From assembly GCF_949282365.1 (NCBI RefSeq), contig NZ_CASDOY010000046.1:1-16315 (forward strand): a stretch of 16,315 nt of DNA, read 5' to 3'. The translations under genes were made by a program, and so were the position numbers. The notes under the pieces were generated by a model, which saw only the letters and a list, made by a program, of their open reading frames with translations, was not told the DNA's origin and made no database searches. Origin of the DNA: an uncultured Desulfovibrio sp. GTDB lineage: Bacteria > Desulfobacterota > Desulfovibrionia > Desulfovibrionales > Desulfovibrionaceae. Below are positions 7,191 through 15,133 of the stretch, one piece after another (within the stretch, counting starts at the first letter, position 1; every line of letters starts with the position of its first letter).

Positions 7191-8102
7191 TTACGGCCGG
7201 CGCTGGCGCGCCTCCTGATGCGCGACCGCGGGCGCCGCCGTCCCGGCCGGGGAAAGCGTCCTCGCGGCATCCGTATAGATCTTGGTGAAATAGGTCCCGG
7301 CATTGGCCCGGAGGAAGTCCTGGCTTTCCACGTCCAGACCCTCGGGGCGCCCTGCCTGGAACAGCAGCACTTCTTTGCCTGCGGCCCGCAGGGCGGCGAC
7401 ATGCCGCAGCAGCGGGGCATGATCCGCCTGCCAGGCAACGGCGGACACCGTGTACCAGGCCGCGTCGAGCGTCAGGAAATGCTCCAGGTCGTCCAGTTTC
7501 CAGGGCAGGGAGAAGGCGGGCGTGAAGCCGTGCCAGAGGCAGGTCAGATACTCCCGGCGGTCAAAGGCTTCCACGATGATCCTGTCCTGGAGGGGGATCT
7601 CCCGGGCCAGCAGGGCCATGTCGCGGATCTTGTCCGTGACCAGGATCATTTGCGGGTTGCGGCGCATGAGCTCCGCGATGTCCCCGCCGCAGAGCACATG
7701 GAGCCCGTCCCTGAGCGTGAGCCCGCGCACCTCGGCCAGTGTCGGCGGCAGCGGCAGATCCGGGCGCCCGGACAGGCTGCGCAGGGTGTCCCAGTCATGG
7801 GCGGCCACAAGACGCCCGTCCCGCGTCACCAGCAGATCCAGCTCGATATAGCGGTAGCCCTTGCGCAGCGAGGCTTCCACGGCCTCGCGGCTGTTGGTGT
7901 AACGCTGTCCGTGGATGACGCCGCCCGCGTGCGCGATGTACAGCTCCGGCGAGGCGGGCGCGAAGCTGAAGGCCCCGGGCTTGAGGGGGAGTTCGAAGAA
8001 CGAGGCCGCGGTGTTGGTCAGCGCGTTCTTGGCCGTTTCGCTGTTGTAGACGATCTCGAAGAGCAGGAAGACGCATACGAGCGGGAACAGGATCTTCTTC
8101 AT
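7191..8102 (-). CDS. Membrane-anchored glycerophosphodiester phosphodiesterase family protein
   Basis: The 303-residue protein starts with a hydrophobic segment (residues 3-19) acting as signal anchor, so the domain probably faces the periplasm. The GDPD (TIM-barrel) signature is clear: 'AHAGG' (H58), 'YTNSREAVEASL', 'YIELDLLVTRDGRLVAAHDWD' region with E87, D89 and H102, the general acid/base and metal-binding set. Such enzymes cut glycerophosphodiesters to an alcohol and glycerol-3-phosphate. The usual 'ENT' of the first loop reads 'TNS', a divergence also seen in distant members, so the substrate may differ. The ATG at 8100-8102 follows the stop of the upstream sulfatase-fold gene by 13 bases with a GGGGGA ribosome-binding site, so the two form an operon. 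After about residue 290 the tail (rich in Ala, Pro and Arg) is low-complexity and may be unconserved. Confidence 0.85.
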   Translation of the reverse strand: MKKILFPLVCVFLLFEIVYNSETAKNALTNTAASFFELPLKPGAFSFAPASPELYIAHAGGVIHGQRYTNSREAVEASLRKGYRYIELDLLVTRDGRLVAAHDWDTLRSLSGRPDLPLPPTLAEVRGLTLRDGLHVLCGGDIAELMRRNPQMILVTDKIRDMALLAREIPLQDRIIVEAFDRREYLTCLWHGFTPAFSLPWKLDDLEHFLTLDAAWYTVSAVAWQADHAPLLRHVAALRAAGKEVLLFQAGRPEGLDVESQDFLRANAGTYFTKIYTDAARTLSPAGTAAPAVAHQEARQRRP

Positions 8103-8115
8103 GGCTTCCCCCGGC

Positions 8116-9615
8116 TCAGGAAGGCGCGTCGGCGTCCTTCCCGAAGATCTTTTGCAGATAGGAATACATGCTGCAGCGGCTCAGGACGGGCAGCTGCCGG
8201 CCGTCGAAATGCAGGCTGGAGCCCTTGGTGTGGACGAGGAAGGGGATCAGGCCGGAATTGTCGCGGCTGTAGGAACGGTGGTCCCCCCAGAGGATGAGCA
8301 TGGTCCCCTGCGGGAGTTTTTCCACATACCGGCGCAGGGCGGCGTCCGTATCGTGGGCCAGGGTCAGGAAGGCGGACCTGGGGGAGGAGCGGAAGCGCAG
8401 TTCCGGGGTGACCAGATCCACATATTCCGGCAGATGCATGCTCATGGTGATGATGAACTGGACGAAGGGTCCCGGGGGCAGCTGCCGGGCCGCGTAGTCG
8501 AACAGGTCCCTGTCCCTGACGACCCCTGCCCACCAGCAGTCCAGCGGCCTGACACCGGCGGCGCGCATGACCTCGATGTCGTGATAGCGCGAGAAGCCCT
8601 GCAATTTGTACGCCGCCTTGAGGTTCATGTAACTGGCGGGCAGACCGTGGAAGACTTCCACCGGGCGTCCGCCGGCGGCCAGGCGCGGGATGAGGCTGCG
8701 CGGGTAGGCATCCTCATATTCGTAATGCACGATGTCGGGGCTGGCCTCCAGACCATTGAAAAGCTCGAAGTCGGAATTGGCGGAGGCCAGTTTCTTGGTC
8801 CCGTCCAGGCGTAGCAGGACGGCGTCGGGGAGCAGGCTGCGCAGGAAGGGCATGACGGGCTGGCCGTCGACTTCCATTTCCAGCAGCTCAAAATCCAGGG
8901 ACTCCACCTGCACCAGCGCCACGCGGTCCGGGGCCGCGGGGACGGGGATCTGCTCCGTCCCGGCGGGGGAACAGGTACGGGCGGGCGCATGGACGGTGGC
9001 GAACGCGGCCCCCGAGCCCAGTTCCAGCACGAAGGTGGCCAGATAGCCCCGGTATTTGAGGGACCGGCGCGCCGGAGGCTCGAACTGTGAGCGGCCTTCG
9101 CCCAGGACGAATTCGGGCGTGAACTGCCGGGGCGGCTGGAGACGGCAGGCATTGTACTGCGTCGCCAGCAGGGCGCAGGCCGGGATGAGCGCCAGCCAGC
9201 GGCGGCCGTAGCGGGGCTTGCGGCCGCAGAGCCAGCACTGGGCCAGGACGGACAGGCTCAGGAAGGCCAGAGCGGCCGGGTCCAGATAGGTCCACAGGCT
9301 GCGCAGGTCCATGCCGACGATCTGCCTGCTGCCGTTGAGGGCGGCGGCCAGCGTCGGCGGCATGCCCATGCTGGCGGCGTAACTGAGGCAAAAAAGCGAG
9401 AACAGGCCCTGCAGCAGGCTCACCAGGCGCAGGAGCCCCGTCCCGCACATCAGGACCAGCAGCAGGGAGGCGGCGAGGTCCGTCAGGATGAGGCCCCGGA
9501 TATCCACACCGGAAAGATGTTGCGTGAGCAGGCTCTGGCCGGCCATCAGCAGCGTCAGGGCCGCCGCGGCCAGATGGGCGGAGAGGGGAGGAGCAGGCAG
9601 GGCTTTCGTCATCAT
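8116..9615 (-). CDS. Inner-membrane sulfatase-fold protein, LtaS/OpgB-like phosphoglycerol-transferase type
   Basis: The 499-residue protein has about four to five N-terminal membrane segments (about residues 10-32, 38-58, 60-80, 105-130, 140-155) and then a periplasmic alkaline-phosphatase/sulfatase-like domain. Visible landmarks are 'VALVQVESLDFELLEM' (metal-binding Glu of the LtaS type), 'PFLRSLLPD', 'ASANSDFELFNGL' at the nucleophile position, 'FIITMSMHLPEY' and 'LILWGDHRSY' with D445 and H446. Family members move phosphoglycerol or phosphoethanolamine from phospholipid to a glycan or lipid and release diacylglycerol. The nucleophile region reads S278-A-N280-S281-D282 instead of the usual K-T-S-D, so activity or chemistry is uncertain. 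I chose the ATG at 9613-9615 (a second ATG follows at once); the ribosome-binding site is weak and upstream frame overlaps the ahbC terminator. It is in an operon with the phosphodiesterase gene. Confidence 0.82.
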   Translation of the reverse strand: MMTKALPAPPLSAHLAAAALTLLMAGQSLLTQHLSGVDIRGLILTDLAASLLLVLMCGTGLLRLVSLLQGLFSLFCLSYAASMGMPPTLAAALNGSRQIVGMDLRSLWTYLDPAALAFLSLSVLAQCWLCGRKPRYGRRWLALIPACALLATQYNACRLQPPRQFTPEFVLGEGRSQFEPPARRSLKYRGYLATFVLELGSGAAFATVHAPARTCSPAGTEQIPVPAAPDRVALVQVESLDFELLEMEVDGQPVMPFLRSLLPDAVLLRLDGTKKLASANSDFELFNGLEASPDIVHYEYEDAYPRSLIPRLAAGGRPVEVFHGLPASYMNLKAAYKLQGFSRYHDIEVMRAAGVRPLDCWWAGVVRDRDLFDYAARQLPPGPFVQFIITMSMHLPEYVDLVTPELRFRSSPRSAFLTLAHDTDAALRRYVEKLPQGTMLILWGDHRSYSRDNSGLIPFLVHTKGSSLHFDGRQLPVLSRCSMYSYLQKIFGKDADAPS

Positions 9616-9658
9616 GTCCGGTCCGGCGCTCCGGGCGGGGGCTCGAAGCGGTGTGGAA

Positions 9659-9681
9659 GAGCCCCGGGCATGCCGGGGCTC
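9659..9681 (-). terminator. Hairpin after ahbC, probable terminator
   Basis: A perfect 9-base inverted repeat, GAGCCCCGG (9659-9667) and CCGGGGCTC (9673-9681) with a 5-base loop, lies 13 bases after the ahbC stop. On the minus strand it is followed only by TTCC, so the T-tract is poor. It suggests that ahbC and the sulfatase-fold gene are separate transcription units. A 17-base part of it (9665-9681) recurs at 6440-6456. Confidence 0.55.
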
Positions 9682-9694
9682 CAATCGATGTCCG

Positions 9695-10876
9695 TTACAG
9701 GCCGATCTCTTCGTCGGTGAGATAGCAGGCCGGGTCCTGGGCCCATTCGTCGCCGTAGTAGGCTTCGGCGCGGGCGCGGAAGTTGCCGCCGCAGATGTTC
9801 AGGAAGCGGCACCTGGCGCAGCGGCCGCCCACATGGGCCTTCTTGTCCTTGAGCTTGTGCAGCAGCTCGATATCGGGGTCGTCCCAGATCTGGGAGAAGG
9901 GGCGTTCCAGCACGTTGCCGAAGGTGTGGTTGCGCCAGAACTGGTCGGCATGCACCTGGCCGTCCCAGGAGATGCAGCCGATGCCGCGGCCGGAGTTGTT
10001 GCCCTCGTTGTACTGCAAAAGCTCGAAGACTTCCTCGGCGCGCTTGGGGTCCTCGCGCTTCATGCGCATCCACAGGTACGGACCGTCGGCATGGTTGTCC
10101 ACGGTCAGGATCTCCTTGGGCTTGCCCGCGTCGAACAGGGCGCGGGTCTCGTCCATGATCAGGTCCAGCACCTGCCGGGTCTCGGCGTGGTCCAGGTCTT
10201 CCTTGATGAGTTCGGAACCGCGGCCCGAGTACACCAGGTGGTAGAAACAGGCGCGGGGCACTTCCAGATCGGCCAGCAGGCGGAAGATGCCGGGGATCTC
10301 GCCCACGTTGCGCTTGTTGATGGTGAAGCGCAGGCCCACCTTCAGGCCTTCGGCCTGGCAGTTGGCCACGCCTTCCAGGGCCTTGCGGAAGGCGCCGCGC
10401 ACGCCGCGGAAGCGGTCGTGCACTTCTTCCATGCCGTCCAGGGAGATGCCCACATAGGAGAGGCCCACGCCCTTGAGCTCGCGGGCCTTTTCCTTGGTGA
10501 TGAGCGTGCCGTTGGTGGAGATGACGGCGCGCATGCCCCTGGAGGTGGCATGGCTGGCCAGTTCCACCAGGTCCTTGCGCACCAGGGGCTCGCCGCCGGA
10601 GAAGAGCATGACCGGCGCGCCGTAGGCGGCCAGATCGTCGATCATGGTCTTGGCCTGTTCGGTGCTGATGTCGTCGGCGCCGTCCACGGGCACGGCCTGG
10701 GCGTAGCAGTGCACGCACTTCAGGTTGCAGCGCTTGGTCATGTTCCAGACCACCACGGGCTTCTTGTCCTTGGAGAACTGGAGCAGATGCGAGGGCAGGT
10801 TGCCGGACTGGCGGCCGTAGCGCAGGGCGTCGGAAGGCTCCACCTGGCCGCAATACAGTTTGGAAATACCGATCAT
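9695..10876 (-). CDS. ahbC: 12,18-didecarboxysiroheme deacetylase AhbC, radical SAM
   Basis: AhbC removes the two acetate side chains of didecarboxysiroheme to give iron-coproporphyrin III, between AhbA/B and AhbD. The 393-residue protein begins MIGISKLYCG and continues 'EPSDALRYGRQS', 'LPSHLLQFSKDKKPVVVWN', a start I recognise as AhbC. 'CNLKCVHC' (C50, C54, C57) binds the SAM iron-sulfur cluster; 'MLFSGGEPLVRKD', 'STNGTLITKEKA' and 'VGISLDGMEEVHDRFRG' follow. The C-terminal SPASM-like part has 'GIGCISWDGQVHADQF', 'CARCRFLNICGGNFRARA' and 'DPACYL' for an auxiliary cluster. The ATG at 10874-10876 has AAAGGA nine bases upstream. It stands alone, 3.4 kb from hemB-ahbD, with alaS upstream and a hairpin after its stop. 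NirJ is the nearest relative, but the context and N-terminus favour AhbC. Confidence 0.9.
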   Translation of the reverse strand: MIGISKLYCGQVEPSDALRYGRQSGNLPSHLLQFSKDKKPVVVWNMTKRCNLKCVHCYAQAVPVDGADDISTEQAKTMIDDLAAYGAPVMLFSGGEPLVRKDLVELASHATSRGMRAVISTNGTLITKEKARELKGVGLSYVGISLDGMEEVHDRFRGVRGAFRKALEGVANCQAEGLKVGLRFTINKRNVGEIPGIFRLLADLEVPRACFYHLVYSGRGSELIKEDLDHAETRQVLDLIMDETRALFDAGKPKEILTVDNHADGPYLWMRMKREDPKRAEEVFELLQYNEGNNSGRGIGCISWDGQVHADQFWRNHTFGNVLERPFSQIWDDPDIELLHKLKDKKAHVGGRCARCRFLNICGGNFRARAEAYYGDEWAQDPACYLTDEEIGL

Positions 10877-11244
10877 CGTTCAAGGTCCTTTAGGCGAGTC
10901 GCCGTTTGTGCCCCGCCGGGGACAGCGGACGCGGGGCGGGGGAGGATGGCGCGGCAGGCCCGGGAGCAGCCCGGCGCGGGTGTCCGGGGACGGGGCCGCC
11001 GTGCCCGTCGGTTTCATGGTCATGCCTGCCTGCGGCCGCCGGAGGGCCGGCGGAACGGGCAGGGAAAGATGGTCGCGGCCGGGGCCGTGCGTCCGGGCAG
11101 GCAGGCCGGACGCCTGCGGCTGCAAGCAGGCCGGGCCCGCTGGTCCCGCCGGGGAAGCGCCATGTGCGCGTGTCCGCGGGACCTTGCTTCCCGGGCGGGG
11201 GAGCCCGCCGCCGTCATGCGGCGCGGCCCCCCGGAACAGCGGGA
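10877..11244. other. Intergenic region between alaS and ahbC
   Basis: This GC-rich stretch should hold the end of the alaS transcript and the ahbC promoter. A perfect hairpin, CCGCCGG/CCGGCGG with loop AGGG (11036-11053), is the clearest structure; it has no T-tract. I find no convincing -35/-10 pair and no regulator site for ahbC. ahbC may therefore be read through from alaS or use a promoter I cannot recognise. No protein-like frame is present. Confidence 0.5.
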
Positions 11245-13914
11245 CTAGCCGGCGATCTTGCCGCGCAGCACCTCGAAGGCCGCCGCCACGCCGTCGGCCC
11301 TGGTGCCGCCGGCTTGGGCCAGATCGGGACGGCCGCCGCCGGAACCGCCGCAGGGCGCGGCCACGTCCTTGATGAGGGCGGGCGCGGTGAAACGGCCGTG
11401 CAGGTCCTTGGAGACGTAGAGCAGCAGGCCCACCTTCTCGCCTTCCACCGTGGCCAGGCAGGCCACGCCGGAGGGGATGCGCGAGCGCACGTCGTCCATG
11501 ATGTCGCGCAGGGCCTTGACCGGCACGCCGTCCAGCCTGGCGGTGAGCAGCCTGACGCCGTTGACCTCCACGGCCTTCTGCACCAGCTCGGCGCCGGTGG
11601 CCGGGCTGGCGGCCGCCTTTTCGGAGGCCTTGCGCAGCTTCTTCACATCGCTGTGCAGGGCCTGTACGCGCTCGGCCAGCTGGCCGGGCTTGGCCTTGAG
11701 CAGGGCCGAAAGGTCGTGCAGCTCGGCACGCTGGGCCACGGCCAGGTCATAGGCGTTCCAGCCGGTGACGGCTTCGATGCGGCGCACGCCGGCGGCCACG
11801 CCGCTCTCGGAGACGATGAGGAAGCTGCCCGCCTGGCCGGTATGGCCCAGATGGGTGCCGCCGCACAGTTCCACGGATTCGGTATGGGCCTCGTCGCCCA
11901 TGCTGACCACGCGCACGGTGTCACCGTATTTTTCATTGAACAGGGCCATGGCGCCGCTGGCGATGGCCTCGTCATGTTTCATCTCCCTGGTGCGGACGGG
12001 GTAGTCGGCCATGATGGCGCGGTTGACCTGGCGTTCCACGGCGGCCAGTTCCTCGGGGGTCAGGGCCGCGATGTGGGAAAAGTCGAAGCGCAGGCGCTGG
12101 CTGTTGACCAGCGAGCCGGCCTGCTTCACATGGGTGCCCAGCACGGAGCGCAGGGCGGCGTGCAGCAGATGGGTGCAGCTGTGGTTGCGGGCCGTGGACA
12201 GGCGGGCGTCCTCCTCCACGTTCAGGGCCACTTCCTGGTCGATGCGCAGCAGGCCCTGTTCCACTTCGATGGTGTGTACGATGAGGGCGGGCGCGGGCTT
12301 CTGGGTATCCAGCACGCGGGCCGCGCCGTCGGGGCCTTCCATGCGGCCGGTATCGCCGGCCTGGCCGCCGGATTCACCGTAGAAGGGGGTCTGGCTGGTG
12401 ACCACATAGCCCTTCTGCCCGGCGGGCAGTTCTTCCACGCTCAGGCCGCTCTCGTCCAGCAGGGCCACGATGCGGCCCTGGCCGCTCAGGCCGCCGTAAC
12501 CGGTGAAGGTGCTCTGCAGGCCGTCGTCGGCCAGCCGCTGGAACAGGGAGGAGCCGCTGCCGTCCTGGCCCAGCAGGCCGGACTTCTTCTGGCTCTCGCG
12601 GGCGCGGCGGCGCTGTTCGGCCATCTGGGCCTCGAAGCCGGCCGCGTCCACGCGGAAGCCGCGCTTTTCGGAAACGTCGGTGACGATGTCCAGGGGGAAG
12701 CCGTAGGTGTCGGAGAGCTTGAAGCAGAACTCGCCGGAGATGACCTTGTTGCCGGCCTTGTCCAGCGCGGCCAGCTCGTCTTCCAGCAGGGCCAGGCCCT
12801 TGCCCAGGGTCAGGGAGAAGCGCTGTTCTTCCTCATGCACGGCACGGGCGATGAAATCGGCGTGTTCGGTGAGTTCGGGGTAGTCCTCGCCCATGATCTC
12901 CGTGACCTTGCGGGCCACCTTGTACAGGAAGGGCTCGTGCACGCCCATGAGCGTGGCGAAGCGCAGGGCGCGGCGGATGAGGCGGCGCAGCACATAGCCG
13001 CGGCTCTCGTTGGAAGGCAGGGTGCCGTCGGCGATGAGGAAGGCCGCGGCGCGGGCGTGGTCGGCGATGACGCGCAGGGCCGTGTCCACGTCGTTGGTGT
13101 CGGGCGCGCTGAAGCTGTACTTCACGCCGGCCAGTTCGGCGGCGTACTGGATGATGTCCTGGAACAGGTCGCAGTCGAAGTTGGAGCGCTTGCCCTGACA
13201 GACGGCGGCGATGCGTTCCAGGCCCATGCCGGTGTCGATGTTGGGACGGGCCAGACGGTCGCGGGTGCCGTCGGCGTGCTGGTCGAACTGGGTGAAGACC
13301 AGGTTCCAGATCTCCAGGAAGCGGTCGCAGTCGCATTTGCCGATGCCGCAGTCCGGGCCGCAGGCCATGTCTTCGCCCTGGTCGATGTAGATCTCGGAAC
13401 AGGGACCGCAGGGGCCGGTGTCGCCCATAGTCCAGAAGTTGTCCTTCTCGCCCATGCGCACGATGCGTTCGGCGGGCAGGCCGGCCACTTCCTGCCAGAT
13501 GGCGGCGGCTTCGTCATCCTCGCGGAAGACGGTCACCCACAGGCGTTCCCTGGGCAGTTCCAGTTCCTCGGTCACGAACTTCCAGGCCCAGGTGATGGCC
13601 TCGCGCTTGAAGTAGTCGCCAAAGGAGAAGTTGCCCAGCATCTCGAAAAAGGTGTGGTGGCGCGCGGTGCGGCCCACGTTTTCCAGGTCGTTGTGCTTGC
13701 CGGACACGCGCAGGCACTTCTGCGAGGTGGTCACGCGCGGCACGTCGCGCACTTCTTCGCCCAGAAAGAACTTCTTGAACTGCACCATGCCCGCGTTGGT
13801 GAAGAGCAGGGTGGGGTCGTTGGGCGGGATCAGCGGCCCGGAGGGCAGGATGTCGTGCCCGTGGCGGGCGAAGAATTCCAGATAACGGCGGCGAATCTCT
13901 TTGGCGGTGAGCAT
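11245..13914 (-). CDS. alaS: Alanyl-tRNA synthetase
   Basis: AlaRS charges tRNA-Ala in the cytoplasm and edits mischarged Ser/Gly. The 889-residue protein is full length. The class II catalytic core starts 'MLTAKEIRRRYLEFFARHGH' and includes 'LLFTNAGMVQFKKFFLG', 'RHHTFFEMLGNFSFGDYFK' and 'NIDTGMGLERI'. A cysteine-rich insert ('CGPDCGIGKCDCDRF') precedes 'EIWNLVF', as in many bacterial AlaRS. The editing domain has the zinc site H578, H582 ('HSCTH'), C684 and H688 ('CGGTH'). A coiled stretch about 740-790 and the glycine-rich C-Ala domain ('CGGSGGGRPDLAQAGG') end the protein. The ATG at 13912-13914 has GGAG about five bases upstream; the frame is open upstream but only through the recA terminator and antisense recA. 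It lies downstream of recA but behind a strong terminator. Confidence 0.97.
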   Translation of the reverse strand: MLTAKEIRRRYLEFFARHGHDILPSGPLIPPNDPTLLFTNAGMVQFKKFFLGEEVRDVPRVTTSQKCLRVSGKHNDLENVGRTARHHTFFEMLGNFSFGDYFKREAITWAWKFVTEELELPRERLWVTVFREDDEAAAIWQEVAGLPAERIVRMGEKDNFWTMGDTGPCGPCSEIYIDQGEDMACGPDCGIGKCDCDRFLEIWNLVFTQFDQHADGTRDRLARPNIDTGMGLERIAAVCQGKRSNFDCDLFQDIIQYAAELAGVKYSFSAPDTNDVDTALRVIADHARAAAFLIADGTLPSNESRGYVLRRLIRRALRFATLMGVHEPFLYKVARKVTEIMGEDYPELTEHADFIARAVHEEEQRFSLTLGKGLALLEDELAALDKAGNKVISGEFCFKLSDTYGFPLDIVTDVSEKRGFRVDAAGFEAQMAEQRRRARESQKKSGLLGQDGSGSSLFQRLADDGLQSTFTGYGGLSGQGRIVALLDESGLSVEELPAGQKGYVVTSQTPFYGESGGQAGDTGRMEGPDGAARVLDTQKPAPALIVHTIEVEQGLLRIDQEVALNVEEDARLSTARNHSCTHLLHAALRSVLGTHVKQAGSLVNSQRLRFDFSHIAALTPEELAAVERQVNRAIMADYPVRTREMKHDEAIASGAMALFNEKYGDTVRVVSMGDEAHTESVELCGGTHLGHTGQAGSFLIVSESGVAAGVRRIEAVTGWNAYDLAVAQRAELHDLSALLKAKPGQLAERVQALHSDVKKLRKASEKAAASPATGAELVQKAVEVNGVRLLTARLDGVPVKALRDIMDDVRSRIPSGVACLATVEGEKVGLLLYVSKDLHGRFTAPALIKDVAAPCGGSGGGRPDLAQAGGTRADGVAAAFEVLRGKIAG

Positions 13915-13947
13915 AGGGGCTCCATGTTGCTGCCCCGGAGGGGCGAT

Positions 13948-13975
13948 AAAAAAACGGGCGGCCCCGCGGGGCCGC
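13948..13975 (-). terminator. Intrinsic terminator of recA
   Basis: On the minus strand the 18-base palindrome GCGGCCCCGCGGGGCCGC (13958-13975) is followed by CCG and seven T residues (13948-13954), 13 bases after the recA stop. This is a textbook rho-independent terminator and implies that alaS has its own promoter or depends on readthrough. A smaller hairpin (GCCCC/GGGGC, about 13932-13944) follows in the alaS leader, before the ribosome-binding site. Confidence 0.88.
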
Positions 13976-13988
13976 GTTGCACACGGTA

Positions 13989-15071
13989 TCAGTCCAGATC
14001 GGACATGGCGGCGCTGCCGTCGTCCAGATCGTCTTCGCTGGGGATGAATTCCTGCGGATGCATGCCCAGGAATTCCGTCACCTTGGCCTCGATCTGGCGG
14101 CGCAGGTCCGCATCCTCGTCCAGCAGGGCGCGGACCTTTTCGCGGCCCTGGCCCAGCTTTTCGGACCCGAAGGCGAACCACGAGCCGCTCTGCTCGATGA
14201 TCTTGGCCTCCAGGCCCAGGTCGATGAGCTCGCCCGAACGGGAGATGCCCTGACCGTAGAGGATGTCGAAGGTGGCGCTGCGGAAGGGCGGGGCCACCTT
14301 GTTCTTGACCACCTTCACGCGGGTGCGCGAGCCGAAGGACTCCTCCTTGTCCTTGAGGGTCTGGATGCGGCGGATGTCCATGCGCACCGAGGAATAGAAC
14401 TTGAGGGCGTTGCCGCCGGTGGTGGTCTCGGGGCTGCCGTAGCCGGTGACGCCGATCTTCATGCGGATCTGGTTGATGAAGATCACGGACGTGCGCGACT
14501 TGTGGATGGTGCCGGTGAGGCGGCGCATGGCGTGGGACATGAGGCGGGCATGGCCGCCCACCTGGCTCTCGCCCATGTCGCCTTCCAGTTCGGCCTGCGG
14601 GATGAGGGCGGCCACGGAGTCCACCACCACCAGGTCCACGGCGCCGGAGCGCACCAGCATGTCGGCGATGTCCAGGGCCTGCTCGCCGTAGTCGGGTTGG
14701 GAGATGAGCAGCTCGTCGGTGTTGACGCCCAGGCGCTTGGCATAGTTCACGTCCAGGGCGTGTTCGGCGTCCACGAAGGCGCAGGTACCGCCCATCTTCT
14801 GGCATTCGGCGATGATGTGCAGGGTGAGGGTGGTCTTGCCCGAGGATTCGGGGCCGAAGATCTCGGTGATGCGGCCGCGCGGGATGCCGCCCACGCCCAG
14901 GGCCAGGTCGAGGCCGATGGAGCCCGTGGGGATGACGGGGATATTGACGTGGGCCTCGTCGGAAAGCTTCATGACCGCGCCTTTGCCGTACTTGCGTTCG
15001 ATGGTGGCAAGTGCGGTGCCCAGGGCTTCGGCGCGGGCTTCTTCAGGAGAAAGGGCCGGTTTTTTGGCCAT
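13989..15071 (-). CDS. recA: Recombinase RecA
   Basis: RecA forms filaments on single-stranded DNA, drives homologous strand exchange and stimulates LexA self-cleavage. The 360-residue product is full length. It has the N-terminal oligomerisation helix ('RAEALGTALATIERKYGKGA'), Walker A 'GPESSGKT' (residues 73-80), 'FVDAEHALD', Walker B 'LVVVDSVAAL' (about 147-156), loop L1 around 'GDMGESQVGGHARLMS', 'FINQIRMKIGV', loop L2 'GSPETTTGGNALKFY' and an acidic tail ('SEDDLDDG'). The ATG at 15069-15071 has AGGGAG about eight bases upstream; the frame upstream (to 15335) has no RecA similarity. A sigma70-type promoter lies 34 bases upstream of the start. I see no recognisable LexA palindrome. recX, often next to recA, is absent between recA and alaS. 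Confidence 0.98.
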   Translation of the reverse strand: MAKKPALSPEEARAEALGTALATIERKYGKGAVMKLSDEAHVNIPVIPTGSIGLDLALGVGGIPRGRITEIFGPESSGKTTLTLHIIAECQKMGGTCAFVDAEHALDVNYAKRLGVNTDELLISQPDYGEQALDIADMLVRSGAVDLVVVDSVAALIPQAELEGDMGESQVGGHARLMSHAMRRLTGTIHKSRTSVIFINQIRMKIGVTGYGSPETTTGGNALKFYSSVRMDIRRIQTLKDKEESFGSRTRVKVVKNKVAPPFRSATFDILYGQGISRSGELIDLGLEAKIIEQSGSWFAFGSEKLGQGREKVRALLDEDADLRRQIEAKVTEFLGMHPQEFIPSEDDLDDGSAAMSDLD

Positions 15072-15104
15072 AGAGACGCTCCCTGTAGGAAATTTAAGCA
15101 ACGC

Positions 15105-15133
15105 AATATAGCAAAGCGCGCACGGCAAGGCAA
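15105..15133 (-). promoter_or_regulatory. recA promoter, sigma70 type
   Basis: On the minus strand TTGCCT (15128-15133) and TATATT (15105-15110) are exactly 17 bases apart, matching the consensus at 4 of 6 and 5 of 6 positions. The expected transcript start near 15098 gives a short AT-rich leader of about 27 bases to the recA ATG. This is the best core promoter in the window. Confidence 0.75.

Noticed and set aside
10906..14253. 1115-residue plus-strand frame, and similar long ones at 3448-5310, 5283-6587, 9488-11248 and 13977-15629
   Set aside because: All are antisense to clearly conserved genes and are rich in Val, Gly, His, Leu and Ala from reversed third-position bias; no family pattern or ribosome-binding site.
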